From Zygnema cylindricum (Eukaryota > Streptophyta > Zygnematophyceae > Zygnematales > Zygnemataceae), in NCBI GenBank assembly GCA_037447655.1, contig JBBHKE010000200.1:1-64000 (forward strand): a stretch of 64,000 bases of DNA, read 5' to 3'. The first letter of the stretch is position 1, and every line of letters starts with the position of its first letter. The notes below the pieces were generated by a model, which made no database searches, was not told where the DNA came from, and saw nothing but the letters and a program-made list of their open reading frames with translations. A program made the translations under genes and the position numbers. Below, piece by piece: positions 19,347-31,196 of the stretch.

Positions 19347-21213
19347 GGAACAACAGAGCAGGCCGATAAGTCGACCCCAAACGAAGTGCAGCCAATTGTG
19401 CAGCCATGGCAGCCATCTGCTGACTCTGCTGTTGGATTATTATCTCTGGTGTAAGTCTTGCGGGAGCAGTCGTTAATGGTTTTGGCGTCACTAGTGTAGG
19501 CAGCACTGGGCGCTCCCAAGGATAAAGGAGTTCTAGGGGAAGAGGGTTAACGGCAGTCTCTCCTCCTCCTGTGAACAAAGCGAATTGCATCATTTCCTTA
19601 GGTATTCTGTTCTTCCGGAAACATTGTCCCTCCTTGTGCCCCATAAAACCACAGGCTTCGCATTTGTGACCCTCAGTGGTATACTTGCTTCGAATCTCGT
19701 TGGAGATCTGAGCATCGTCAAACTTTGGCAGTTTGATTTGCCGCAGTTGGGACTGGGACATTTTCGAAGTTTCGCTCCGGGGAGTGGGTCGGTAATTGTT
19801 CTTTGTGACCGGTGTTCTCTCCCCCCCCCCTGCTTTGAGCCTTTCTTCATGCTGCTTCTGGCTCCTTTCTGAACGCTCTACCTCCCATTCTTTCAACTTG
19901 AGGGCTAGCTCCGGTTTGAGTTTCCTGCTGCAGCGTTTCCATCCATGTCCAGGTTGTTGACAATTTAGGCAATTGTACAGAATCACCCGATCGTCGGCCC
20001 CCATTGCATGTTCTGGCCCGCTGTCCACAACTTGCTTCCCTTTAAGCTTCCGCAAAGCTTGGAGTTCCGCTTGTTCTTCCCCACTTAAGGAAGTTTCCCC
20101 GGCGAATCCTGCAAAATTCGCTCTTGCCTTGCCGGTCACGGCTTTTTCTCTCGCCTCACTGTGAACGAAGTGGTCGTATAACTTCATGGCCACCAGGGAT
20201 ATGTCCTTGGCCGAGGGATTTATGTCCTGGATGGCCTGTCCTGCGATCCATTTATCCAAGGCAGTCTGCCCTGTCGGTCCGAAGGAATTACGGACAGCAA
20301 TGAAATACTTGGTCGCCATTGCAGGAAGGTCAATGGTAGACAGTTTAGTCTTCTCACAAAGACTAGAGAGGCGGTTAAAGAGTGTCTGAGGCGTCTCATT
20401 CTTCAAACACTGGAATTCCGTGAATTCCTTGATGGCAGATTCGTTCCTCTCGGTGTAGAGGACTCTCCAGATGTTTAGAAGAGTGGTGCAAGGGGTAGGA
20501 TTCGCCACGATACGAGTAGCAGCCCGAGCTGCCTGAATTGCTTGCAGCTAGTTAACATAGGCCCTCCCTTGAGCCTGCAACTTAATATCATCGATGAAGG
20601 TAGCTGTTACAGGGGTCACCGCTGCGGTAGCCAAATCTGCCTCCGCTCGTAAAACTTCTGCATCCAGGGCCGGATCTGAGATTTTGATGCTTCGAGCCAT
20701 CAAGAGAGGTTGACGCTCTTTATAATCTGCCAACGCCCCTCCAGAGAGGTAGTTGACCATCATGGGAAAGAGAGTTGTTTCGAAGTCGTCAGGAATAGCT
20801 CCTCCCCTGTACTTGTTAATTTCAGATTGGGTGAAGGATTTCCACAACAATTCAAAATCAGAGAAAGCAATCCCAGAGCTATCTCCTGTAAAGATTTGGA
20901 TGTCCCCCATTTCCTTTTCCTCCTCTGCCGAATGTGTGAATTGAGACAAGGAAGGTGCGGTGGGATTGACAAACTGGGCTGGCGAAGTGGCTCCTAGGTC
21001 CTCTTCCTCGGGAATGGATCCGACTCCTCCTCCGGTAGGAGGTGTTGCCCTGAGAGGTGTGGAATCTCCTCCAGCAGAGGAAGTACCCGTGCCTAGAAAT
21101 GTGGTAGGAGGAAGGGTATTCCTTGACGATTCTCTTGTTGCAGAGGATATCCGTGTCTGTGGGCCTGTATGTCCGACTGAAGTAGAAGGGGCCCACTCCC
21201 CTATATCGACCAC
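19347..21213 (-). pseudogene. Gypsy Gag (capsid and two zinc knuckles)
   Basis: Gag forms the virus-like particle and binds element RNA. The capsid-like region contains ALLNIWRVLYTERNESAIKE-type helices and FNRLSSLCEKTKLSTIDLPA. Two CCHC zinc knuckles follow: CLNCQQPGHGWKRC and CEACGFMGHKEGQC. A single in-frame TAG at 20548-20550 splits the frame; both sides are in frame, so it is a point nonsense change. Gln/Ala-rich and Thr/Pro-rich segments lie at the ends. Confidence 0.85.
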
Positions 21214-23160
21214 TCTATATCCACTAGACTATCGCTCGTCCCGGAGAACTGTTTCTGTGGACGGGATTTGAAGCCGAGGTCTGTTTGCAGGTGGATATTG
21301 GGGTCGGGATGGAGAAGAAGATGGAGATGAAGGCCGGTTATGGGGAGAAGGTGTCTGTCTCCTGAACGGGGTCGGTTTCTGAGGCCTTCTTCCTAAGGTT
21401 TTAGGGGGAGGAGTTCCAAACTAGAGGATGGGGAACGCCGGTGAGGAGGGGAGTATACGTCGTACTTATAGGGTAAATTCAGCGGACCAGGGGACCCACG
21501 GTCGGCTCCACTAAGAGAAACATAAGAAGATGGAGAGGAGATGGGATTGTCCCGGGGTTCTGCTGCCAGAGCCTGGGAGTGGGAAGTAGGAGGATGAGGA
21601 GGGAAAGGAGGAGGATCAGGGGATAGTCTGGGTGGAGGAGAAAGAGGTGTAGACGGTCTCAAGGGGATGTGAATTCTTTCGTCCGGTCGTAACTCCACTA
21701 AGGCCTCAACAGCTTCAGATACCTCCACCGAAACAAAAGTAGGCAATTCCCGCGGAGCCGCTTCGAGTTCAGACGGTAAATCTGCACCCAAACCCCCAAT
21801 ATAAGGTCTTGTGTCTGCCCCCTCTTCCCGCTGAAGAGGAGGTTCTTGACCAATCTCCGAAAGAGGAGCCTAGGGTGGAGATCCAGGCGGAATTTCGCTA
21901 CTGGTGTTGGAGGGATCCGCCCACTGAGGATCCCACTAGACCTCCGCTTAGCTTCCCGGATGAGATTCAATTCCTGCTCCCACAACTTTCTCCATTCTTC
22001 CTCCAACGCTTCCCAATCTACTGTAACGGGTCCAGTCCCCGCCGTAGCTGAGCCATGAGATTTTAAAATTTCCATTAGTTCCTTAGCCCTTTCCACTACT
22101 CCGGTCAGATTAGCTATCCTTGCTCCTATAATTTCTAGATCTGTAGGCCTGGCTCGAAACAATTCCTCGGACAACTCTTCTTGTTCGGTATCCGGAACCT
22201 CTGGGTCAGTGGGTTCGGGTCGCCAGAACCCTCCATCAGGGCGGACCCGGGGTGCCAGAGGGGTAGATCTCTTGGTGGAGACTGGCACTGGCGTTGGGGA
22301 AGGTTCTTCCTTGGGAATAGGTGCAAATCTACCTTTGCTATCCTTGTGGTCAAACTTCTTCCCCCTCCCCGGCTTTGGAACCCCGCTATCGCTGCCACCT
22401 GCTCTCCTACGAGACCTCGAAGCTGGGCGCCCCCGGGACGGTCGGCTTGCTGCAGTGTCTTGGGAAGAAGATGGAGGAGGGCGAGAAGGAGGAGCCCTCT
22501 TGGGCTGTTCCCGCAAGGACTGGGAGGAACCACTCTCTGAAGAGCTATTAGAAAATCTCCACTACCCCTCCCACTGGTTTAACCACCCGAGGTCGATCTG
22601 ACCGAGACACTCTTTGCACTAACTCCTGCTTAACCTTCAATTCATGAAGATCATGAAGAGCAAGGAGTTCCTTTCGACCAGGGCGGCTGGGATCCGTCAA
22701 AACTGCAGGGTCAATTTGAATTTCGGCCCTTGGAATCTTTGATCTGGTGTGAAGCCCGACATCTGGAAGGGGACCCAAAAGGGGCTCCCGCTGAGCTTAC
22801 ATTTTTGGCCTGACCCGGGGTAACACCCGGTTTCTTTCTTGAGCTTGTGCTCTGGACTCCTTTCTTTCCTCGGCAAAGGTTCTGGAGGCCTTCGCCAAGG
22901 AGGGAAAATGTTCAGGAGTGAGGCTAGGAGGAGATGGGGGCGAAGTTTGTGGTTCGGGTGGTTTTGGAGGAGTTTCAACCCTAACAAGCTCAGGCATCAT
23001 CCCTTGGAGACACCGCTCTATGTTGGTAGGCGAGGTGAAGGGGACGGATTCTTCAGGAACCTGTGACTCTTCTTTCTGATACCACCGCTTCTCGATTCGC
23101 TCGTTCTTCCGGCCTGGCACCAGAGAGATTCTTATCTTGAGCTTCACCTCCCCCCATGAT
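21214..23160 (-). pseudogene. Pro/Ser/Glu-rich N-terminal region of the gypsy element, degenerate
   Basis: Minus-strand frames upstream of the capsid are long but switch phase several times (roughly 21393-21791, 21698-22516, 22548-22778, 22797-23147). Compositions are Pro/Ser/Arg-rich with a few ordered-looking stretches such as LLALHDLHELKVKQELVQRV. No domain is recognised. A start near MGGGEAQDKN at about 23160 is possible. It is either an extended Gag N terminus or an additional 5' open frame of the element. Confidence 0.5.
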
Positions 23161-25925
23161 GACGAAGGTCTCGAAAGAGGAATTAACGACAGAAAACAAT
23201 ACTCGCTTCCGCCAAGAGAGCTTCTAAAGTCAAAAAGCTCCTATCACCTCTAATCCAAAGGAGACAGGTGGGCTTTTCAGTACTGTGCTTATTCCACAGG
23301 AAGTCTATAGCATTCGTTCCCTCAAAACCCACTGTTTCGATGCCAGGAAATTGCAGTTTTACCCCGGGAAGTCCCCGCCAAAGCAAAAGAGACTAAAAGT
23401 GAAGACACAAATGCACTACCACGTGGACAAATAAAAATAAATAGGAATGGTTGTTTCAGATTTAACAATATCACCTTGACCACAGAAATAAAATATAAGA
23501 TGGAAGATATAAAAGATGGCGAAGCAAGCTAAACATACCCCGGCAATTTACGATGACAATGGGAGAAAGGCGAAATCTCTCCTGATGGCAGTGTAAATAG
23601 GTATGGTACTCCTTCAACCCTCGGTGTCCGCAGCTCAGAACCGACTAGACTCTTCTCAGTTTCAAGCAGCGAAAAATCCAAAAATCACCCAAAGGGACGG
23701 TAGTGCCAACCACCAGCCCGAACTATGATTCCCAAAATGGACAAATCCAAAACAGAGATGGCAATAGAGTCAAACAACACAAAGCTTCTCCAAAAGAAGG
23801 TTTGTTGGAATTTCTGAGGGTTTTCACAGGAGACAGTACTGAAAAGCAACCTGTCTCCTTCGGCCCCAAGCGCCCTATACATCAAAGTTTGTCCAAAATC
23901 AGGTCCAAAAGTCAAACCTACGATATTAGCCAATGAGCGACCACCAACGACAATCAAACTGACATAGGACAAAATAATGTGTACTACTCTTGGGGCAAAA
24001 AGTTGGACCTCTGACCACGGCTAGATCCGCGGCCGGAAGTTATTATTTCTTCCACAGTTTTTAAGACAAAGTACTAAAAAGACACGGAAGTGCCAAGCTT
24101 TGACTTAATGTAATTAATTAACCACTGGTCAGCTGAATCTGAACTGAATTGCTACAGACACCTAACAGCAAAATCAAGATTACAGTCCGGAAGTCTACGT
24201 GGCAATCCACAATTTACCCTCCACTAGGGCTGGTGGAAGCTAGTACTATGTGACGGAACTGCGATCTTTCAGACGGTAGAACTTTGTCGTCCAGCCTCCG
24301 TTAGGCACGAAACAAAGTGCGTCTTGTTCAGTAGAGGAAATACTTCAATCCTTCCGGCAGGTTGTGCGGGCTTCTCCGAAATCTGAGAATAGTACGGGTC
24401 GGAAGGGTACGGAAATCCTCGGTAATATAGAAGTGTGCTTGAAAAGCACTCGAGCCTGACAACAATGTAGTATAAAGCACAGTTATATAGTATATTGTAT
24501 TTCTTACACCTATCAACAATAAAACAAATTGTTGGTTTCGGAGCGATATATCAAGACCCCTCATCGTTTGACAGCCGATAATTGTCGTTATCAGTTTTAT
24601 CGCGATCCTATTATTCTTGATACATAACAAAACAAATTTTACATTGAAATTGGTCGATTTGTAAAATCTTCGACAATTTTTAATGTATAATTTTGAGCTT
24701 ACGTGGTGCCACTCAGAACATAATACTCAAGCCAAAGCTTGTATCCTAATTGCAACTCGTCCTTAATATTACAGCCAGTTTAATTGTCCGTACAATTAGT
24801 AACACCTCTCAATGGAACTAGACCCTTAATATTGACAATTTATTACCTCTACGCCATTAACCATGATCAGCTAGCTCACCACAGTTTAACATCAATTTTG
24901 TAAAACTCAACTTCATAACGAAAATTTCGTTGTGCATATTTACACTACAATTTCTCTTTCAAAATTTTTTGTGATTAAATAAAAAAGTAAGGTGTGAAGA
25001 TGTAAGGTTATTTTAGCGGTAAGTATAAAAGTATTTGATAACCAAGCGTGGCCTCTGTTGTAACCTTTCATTTTGACTAAAATTGTGAGGTTAGTTGGTG
25101 ATCGAAGTGTTTAGTCAACGATGTATGCTTTTTGTATTAAGCTCAAATTAGAACAATGTTCCTGTTTTACTCACCTTACTTGCGTGTAAACATTGGAGGT
25201 TATTTTTCAGGTGATCATCCGTTTCTGTGCGATCATTTACAGGTAAATAAAAAAGGTTGATCTTGAGGTGTTGGAATTGTGCCCTGATTGATAAACAGAC
25301 ACCTACATTTAACCAGATTGGTGAAGTAGTATCCATGTGTCAAGACGTAGTTATTGCTCTAAATGATTAAGCATTTAGATAGTCTTTTTAAAGTATTAGA
25401 AAAGGTTTTGAATACAGGCATTCCTTAAGGCACGCCTAGATAGGTTAACCATTCTTAAAAAGATGTTGCACGCTAGAAGGAAAACTACTTCTGAATTGCC
25501 AATCAATGGTACTAAAATCGTAGAGAAAGATTGTAAGGGATCTCGTAGAGGGTCTTAATGGTGAATTTTGAATATGAGCACACTCGCATCCTCGAACCTA
25601 AACGCAATCCACAAAAGAGTGGGTACCAAAGTGACACCAAAAAATAGATTAAGAGTGCGGTGAGTGTGTTTAAAGGTAAAGTTTGAAGATGACGTCTCAT
25701 GATTTGGCGTTGTCTAAAAACACAGTGTAAGGGTGGCCTTCCATTAGCAAAAAAATGGGGTTTTTTACTGATGGTCGTACCGTTTCGTAAAGGTCCATAC
25801 AGAAATATTTTTTTCAAGGAAAACATCATTACAGAAAAATGTCCAAGGTTTAAGTTGTAAATTCGGACCATCGGATGCTATTACACATATTATCCGAGAC
25901 GCCACATCATTAACCCTACAGTGTG
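23161..25925. other. No gene or recognisable element
   Basis: AT-rich sequence between the gypsy and copia elements. I searched it for a second copy of the candidate gypsy LTR and found none. No TIR pair or tandem repeat stands out. It could contain the lost 5' end of the gypsy element, too diverged to see. Confidence 0.4.
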
Positions 25926-25930
25926 TTAAG

Positions 25931-26497
25931 TGTTAGGATATTGTACTGAGCACTTACTTAGGGACGAGATAATCATGTAGCTAACGTAGCGACGACTAGC
26001 GACGAAAGTAGTCTCGTCGCTAGATATTTGAAGTGACGTAGAAGTTAGCGACGAAGTAGTTTCTTTGCTCGATATTTGAAGTGACGTAGAAATCAAGTGT
26101 TCATTTCGTTTCACGTATGTTTGAATAGTACCATAGAAGTGACGTGGAAATTGCTTGGTAGTTTTGGTTCACGTAAGTTCAAGTCGTACCGTGTGATTCA
26201 AGTTGGTTCGCGGTTGACTTTTCTAGTCTTACCGTGTTTGTCTAACCGGTTCGCAATTTTCGGTCGTATGTTTCGGCACGTTGACTCTTACGCGTTTTAG
26301 TTGTGTACATATATATACTTGTTGGGACTTAGTAGTAATCTATCTTTTGGAGGCGTAGCTTGTTAAGGAGGCGTTAAAAGGTCAGAAGTAAAAGGAAAGA
26401 AGAACAGAAGTTGTATTTGCATTGTGCTTAATATATTGAATGTTTTTGGAGGAACACCGTTGTTGTGTGTGTATTTTATCTGGTTTGTAATCTATCA
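25931..26497 (+). repeat. 5' LTR of copia element 1
   Basis: TG...CA termini. A TATA-type sequence (ACATATATATAC) near 26307-26318 likely drives transcription. The U3 part has two ~50-bp tandem units carrying the phrase GATATTTGAAGTGACGTAGAA, and the inverted repeat TAGCGACGA/TCGTCGCTA. Confidence 0.95.
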
Positions 26498-26499
26498 AT

Positions 26500-26514
26500 T
26501 GGTATCGGAGCGGG
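26500..26514 (+). other. Primer-binding site of copia element 1 (tRNA-iMet 3' end type)
   Basis: TGGTATCGGAGCGGG starts two bases after the 5' LTR. It resembles the common plant copia site TGGTATCAGAGC, which pairs with the 3' end of initiator tRNA-Met, with one mismatch. Confidence 0.85.
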
Positions 26515-26535
26515 TTACTGGCAACACTTGCCGGT

Positions 26536-27345
26536 ATGGCGGAGAAAGGGAAATCCGCGGCGAAACCTAGTGGAGGAGCTAGTGGGGGAGTTAGTGGAGG
26601 AGGAGTTACAGGGACACAATATGATGAGTATGACAAATGGGGGGAGAAAAATGTGAAGATGGAATAAGGAACGTTTGAACGCTTTCAAGAGTTTCTCAAA
26701 ACACAAGAAGATGATGGAGATGGAGGAGTAAGTGGAGACTCACATAACTCTAAGAAAATAAAAAGAAAGAAGGGTAAATCTAAACTTATTGAGACAGAGG
26801 CGGAGAGCATAGATGATGATTTTAAAGTGTTTAATAAAACCATTGTCTTCACGGGTTCCAACTATGCAATTTGGAAGAGATACATTCGAGGAGCATTCAC
26901 ACTGAAAAAACTTTGGGACATCGTTATCGGGGAAGAAACACGACCGGATCCTTCCGTGGATCTAGCCGGAGCACATAAGTGGGACAAGAAAGATATGGCG
27001 GCCTCCACCGCACTTATACAAAGTTGTGCTAGTTCTATGCATGAACACTTTCTAACTCATGATAGGGCTTTTGATTGTTGGACCGCTTTGCAAAATGCGT
27101 TTGAAAAAGGGTTTGAGGCAAATGAAAATTATCTCTTTGAAGAATATATTGGATTTAGAATGAAGGAGAATGAGTCCATTGATGATGGAGTCAAAAGGTT
27201 TAATGTCATCATAGAACAACTTAACTCACTCAATAACTTTCCTACAGAAAAAGAAAGGTTGTTTGTCTTTATGAGGAGTCTTCCAAGCAAGTTTGCAGTA
27301 GCAAATGAGGTTATCAAGGGGCGAGAGAACAAATACCTACGGTAA
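26536..27345 (+). pseudogene. Copia Gag (UBN2-type), element 1
   Basis: The frame starts at ATG 26536 (MAEKGKSAAKPSGGASGG) and continues through one in-frame TAA at 26665-26667 to 27345. It has a typical copia Gag core: FTGSNYAIWKRYIRGAF, LWDIVIGEE, CWTALQNAFE, DDGVKRFNVIIEQLN and LPSKFAVANEVI. No CCHC knuckle follows, because the sequence jumps to integrase-like sequence. Confidence 0.88.
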
Positions 27346-27349
27346 AACA

Positions 27350-27520
27350 CTTAAGGATTTGGGGATGTGAGGTTATAGGATACATAGAGGAAAGAAATCG
27401 GGGGGGAAAATTTGCTGCACGGTCATGGGAAGGATATTTTGTGGGATATAGTCAGAACTCAATGCAGTAAAGGATTTACAACCTAGTTATTAGAAGGGTT
27501 AAAGAGTCTAGAAATATGGA
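27350..27520 (+). pseudogene. Remnant of copia integrase C-terminus, element 1
   Basis: After the Gag frame the sequence reads RSWEGYFVGYSQNSMQ and then RIYNLVIRRVKESRN in a compatible frame. This is the conserved tail of copia integrases (K-x-GYFVGY ... YR-x-Y). Everything between the Gag core and this point is deleted. Confidence 0.8.
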
Positions 27521-29542
27521 GTTTAATGAGAACTTGGAATCGATGGTGAAAGGAGCTAATGAGTCTAAACGAGCTCAAGATTATGAGGAGGAGAGTCATT
27601 ATGAGAAGTTCACTGGAGAGGAAGAGGAAAAGGATGAAGTTTTGATTGAGGTTGGGACGAAGAAAAAGGTGCGATTTGTAGAGAAACCTTTAGAGAAAGT
27701 TTCGACACCTAAGCTAAGCGGCACCGCATCACAAGGAGATAAGGTCATCAGAGAATCACTTAGTGGCACTGACAACGTGATACCAGAAGAGACAACGAGG
27801 ATGATGACAAGATTGAGAACAGTGATTCAGATAAGGAATTTGCAGAAGACGTACGGAGAAGTATGAGATCCACTAAAGGGAAGGCACCGGAACGATTCTC
27901 ACCTGGACAATCATATAAAAAGCAAAATAGCTACCAGAGGGCAATTTCCGAAATTAGAGAAGGAAAGGCGGAATCTTTTCTCTTATGAAAGGCAATTACA
28001 GAAAATCGTCCGGTGGATCCTCAATCTTATCATGAGGCTCGAGACTCGGACGAATGGGAGGAGAAGTGGAAACCGGCGTTTATCAAAGAATTTAATTCTG
28101 TATAATCAAATGGGTGTTTTGAAGAGGTAGATTTACCGTTTGGTAAGAAGGCGATAGACTCAAAGTGGGTTTTTAAGACAAAGACAAGAGCTTCGGGAGA
28201 AATTCTTAAGTATAAGGCACGGTTGGTATGTAAGGGCTTCCAACAAAAGAAAGGTATTGACTATTCGGAGACATTTGCTCCTGTAGTTAAGTTCAATTCA
28301 TTGCGCGCAATTATTGCAATGGTGGCGGCAGGAGGAATGCACATCCAACAGATGGATGTAAAGATAGCCTTTTTAAATGGTGAATTGGAGGAGGAGGTGT
28401 ATATGAAAATTCCAGAAGGAGTTCCTGGAAAGAATGGTAAGGTATGGAGGTTGTGGAAGGCTTTGTATGGTTTGAAGCAGGCACCAAGAACATGGAACCA
28501 TAAACTTCACAAGGTTTTATTAATTTTGGGATTTAAGAGGCTTACTACAGATTGTGGAGTGTATATTCGGGGAGAAGGTTGGGACATGATAATATTTAGT
28601 GTATACGTCGATGACTTTATTTCCATCTCTCACAACTTGGAGTTACTTGGAGAAATAAAGATTGAATTTCGAAAGCACTTTAGAATTACAGATTTAGGGG
28701 ATGCACAATACATTGTGGGAATTCAGATTCAGAGGAGGAGGAACGGAGACATTAAGTTGAGCCAAGAGCAATATGCAAAAGAGGTACTACAAAGGTTTGG
28801 GTTCTTAGATTGTAAGCCACTTGGAACTCCACTTGATCCTCCTGACAAGCCTTCTAACTTTGTTAAAAGTCTCAAGATTGATTCCCCGTATAAGGAGGCG
28901 GTCGGAAGTTTAATGTACTTGAGTGTCGGTACTAGGCCAGACATTAGTGCCGCAGTGAGTGTGGTTAGTCGGTATTGTAGCAATCCGAAAAAAATACGTT
29001 GGGAGGCAGTGAAGAGAATCTTTAGATATTTGGCTGGAACACTTAGTCTTGGAATAGTTTATAGGAAAGGTGAGAGCTTGAGTTGTTATGGATATTGTGA
29101 TGCCGACTATGGAGGAGACCATGATACAGGAAGGTCTACGTCAAGATGTGTGTTTTTACTTTCAGGAGGAGCTATCTCGTGGAATTCCCGTTTGCAACCT
29201 ACTGTGGCACTTTCATCAACGGAGGCGGATTATATGGCTGCGTGTCATGCTGCGAAGAATGCTGTGTGGATTAAAGAATTTCTATTGGAGGTTGGAGTGG
29301 AAAAAGAATGCATGCAAATACTAAGTGATAATATGTCTTCCATTGCACTTAGTAAAAATCCTATTTTGCATAAGCGCACTAAACACATTAAAATTTAGTC
29401 GCATTTTGTTCGAGATTTGGTTGCGGAAAAAAAAGTTGAATTTTCGTTTGTTCCGACAGAAGAACAAGCTCCTGATATGTTAACCAAAGCAGCATTAAAG
29501 GAAGTCTATGAAATGGGAAAGAAGTTAGTGGGCATGGAGTAA
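27516..29542 (+). pseudogene. Copia reverse transcriptase and RNase H, element 1
   Basis: A charged linker (27516-27866) leads to RT and RNase H. RT shows DSKWVFKTKT, QQMDVKIAFLNGELEEEVYM and the active site YVDD at 28604-28615. RNase H shows DADYGGDHDTGRSTS and STEADYMA. A TAG at 29396-29398 truncates RNase H, and the frame continues open to TAA at 29540-29542. The region just before RT also has stops and frame changes. Confidence 0.92.
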
Positions 29543-29565
29543 GAGGGGGCTTTGAGTGTCTCAGT

Positions 29566-29576
29566 AAGAGGGGGAA
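29566..29576 (+). other. Polypurine tract of copia element 1
   Basis: AAGAGGGGGAA immediately precedes the 3' LTR. It is the expected plus-strand primer site. Confidence 0.85.
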
Positions 29577-30143
29577 TGTTAGGATATTGTACTGAGCACT
29601 TACTTAGCGACGAGATACTCATGTAGCTAACGTAGCGACGACTAGCGACGAAAGTAGTCTCGTCACTAGATATTTGAAGTGACGTAGAAGTTAGCGACGA
29701 AGTATTTTCGTCGCTGGATATTTGAAGTGACGTAGAAATCAAGTGTTCATTTCGTTTCACGTATGTTTGAATAGTACTATAGAAGTGACGTGGAAATTGC
29801 TTGGTAGTTTTGGTTCACGTAAGTTCAAGTCGTACCGTGTGATTCAAGTTGGTTCGCGGTTGACTTTTCTAGTCTTACCGTGTTGTTCTAACCGGTTCGC
29901 AATTTTCGATCGTATGTTTTAGCGCGTTGACTCTTACGCGTTTTAGTTGTGTACATATATATACTTGTTTGGACTTAGTAGTAATCTATCTTTTGGAGGC
30001 GTAGCTTGTTAAGGAGGCGTAGAAAGGTCAGAAGTAGAAGGAAGGAAGAAAAGAAGTTGTATTTGCATTGTGCTTAATATATTGAATGTTTTTGGAGGAA
30101 CATCTTTGTTGTGTGTGTATTTTATTTGGTTTGTAATCTATCA
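29577..30143 (+). repeat. 3' LTR of copia element 1
   Basis: Same length and termini as the 5' LTR, with substitutions concentrated in the AGCGACGA-rich part of U3 and scattered beyond. Confidence 0.95.
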
Positions 30144-30148
30144 TTAAG

Positions 30149-30558
30149 AACGTGCACAGTGAGGACAATTCACGAAGACTGAACGTGTAAAAATAGGTCG
30201 CGTGGAAAAGGTAAAAAAAATCCACGATGAGCGGGGGTGTATGTGGGTACACGTCGCAAAGGCCATGTGCCTTCCGCCTGGGTGCGAATCTGCCGAAATT
30301 ATCCCGTCACGCTCCCACCATCAAAGTTTGCCGCCGCCTTTTTGTCGTTGCGTTTTGAAATTTTGGGTAGTACATTTAGTCATTAACTACCTTCGACGGT
30401 ACAAATATTTCCTTGGCGAGTACAAATATTACCTCTGCTCGAACAAATATTGCTTTCACATTTTGCATTCTAAGATTTTTTAAAGATTTTAAGCATCTAA
30501 TATTAACCTACGTGTTACCAACCAGAATGAGCCACGCAAATAAATAGTGGTTTACTGT
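30149..30558. other. No gene seen
   Basis: Sequence right of the copia element. Contains ACAAATATT repeated several times near 30400-30450. No coding frame is supported. Confidence 0.3.
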
Positions 30559-30668
30559 CGCGACTTAATGGAAGGCACACCCTTCAGTAAAATTTTGTCG
30601 CCACCTAATGGAAGGCACGCCCTTCAATAAAAATTTTAGTACAATTAATGAGACGCCTAATGGAAGTT
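30559..30668. repeat. Short tandem repeat, ~40-bp unit
   Basis: The phrase TAATGGAAGGCACRCCCTTCA begins at about 30566 and 30606, and a shortened third copy at about 30657. The inner AAGG/CCTT bases make a small palindrome. Confidence 0.75.
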
Positions 30669-30689
30669 CACTTTGCGCCCTCGTCGCCT

Positions 30690-31196
30690 CTCCCCTCTCC
30701 CTCTCACACTATCGCTTTTATGTTTTTTCTCTCAATTATTAGAATGAGGCACGACAATACTGGTATTAAATGAAAAATATTCAAAAAATAATTCTTTTGA
30801 CTGCCTTTATATGTATGTTTATGGCAAGTCGAGTGAGAAAAGTCGGAAAAACGAAATCGGATAGCCATGGCAGAAAGTTCTTGAATTTTGTGACGTCAAC
30901 ATTGTCGCAAGTGAGCCTGGCGTCACAATGTCACAAAACCCTAAACGAAAACAATCACACAAAATTACAAAAAACCGTACGTCTACAAGCGTCGATGTTT
31001 TTGTTGGCGTCACCCAATTGTCGAAAGTTTCGTAGTCATCTTCAACCGTCACAAAGTTGTACCTACGTCTACACCCGTCACATTTCAAAGTTTCGATTTC
31101 ATTTTCGCACATGGGGACGCTTTTCAAAGTAGTATGGAACACTTCACTACAGTCCAAAATACTTTTTCAAAGTATCGCTTACATGGGGACGTACCC
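30690..31196 (-). mobile_element. Harbinger-like TIR element, copy B (inverse of 10429-10920)
   Basis: The minus strand matches the left half of the 10429-11377 element from its terminus inward. It ends in ACATGGGGACGTACCC at 31181-31196. Shared phrases include GACGTAGGTACAACTTTGTGACG-type sequence and the CTCTCCCCTCTCC tract. The opposite TIR is not visible to the left, so this copy is truncated or its other half is unrelated. Confidence 0.8.

Larger units (their letters stand above)
13090..23160 (-). mobile_element. Decayed Ty3/gypsy retrotransposon carrying a DNA methyltransferase and a PHD finger
   Basis: On the minus strand the order is gag (two zinc knuckles), protease, C5-cytosine methyltransferase, reverse transcriptase, RNase H, integrase and PHD finger. 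Protease before RT before integrase is the Ty3/gypsy order. The methyltransferase sits between protease and RT. At least four in-frame stops and several frameshifts break the coding region, so this copy is inactive. A candidate 3' LTR is at 13090-13372. I could not find a matching 5' LTR to the right of 23160, so the right end is uncertain and may be deleted or lie inside later insertions. Confidence 0.9.
25926..30148 (+). mobile_element. Ty1/copia retrotransposon 1, internally deleted
   Basis: Two 567-bp LTRs (25931-26497 and 29577-30143) bound the element, each starting TGTTAGG and ending CTATCA. A perfect 5-bp duplication TTAAG lies at 25926-25930 and 30144-30148. The internal region has gag, a remnant of the integrase C-terminus and RT-RNase H, the copia order. 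Protease, the Gag zinc knuckle and most of integrase are missing. With roughly two dozen LTR differences (about 4% by eye) it is clearly older than the copia element at 45950. Confidence 0.95.

Noticed and set aside
23161-24300. 5' LTR of the gypsy element
   Set aside because: No stretch matching the candidate 3' LTR (13090-13372) or a primer-binding site could be found on the minus strand.
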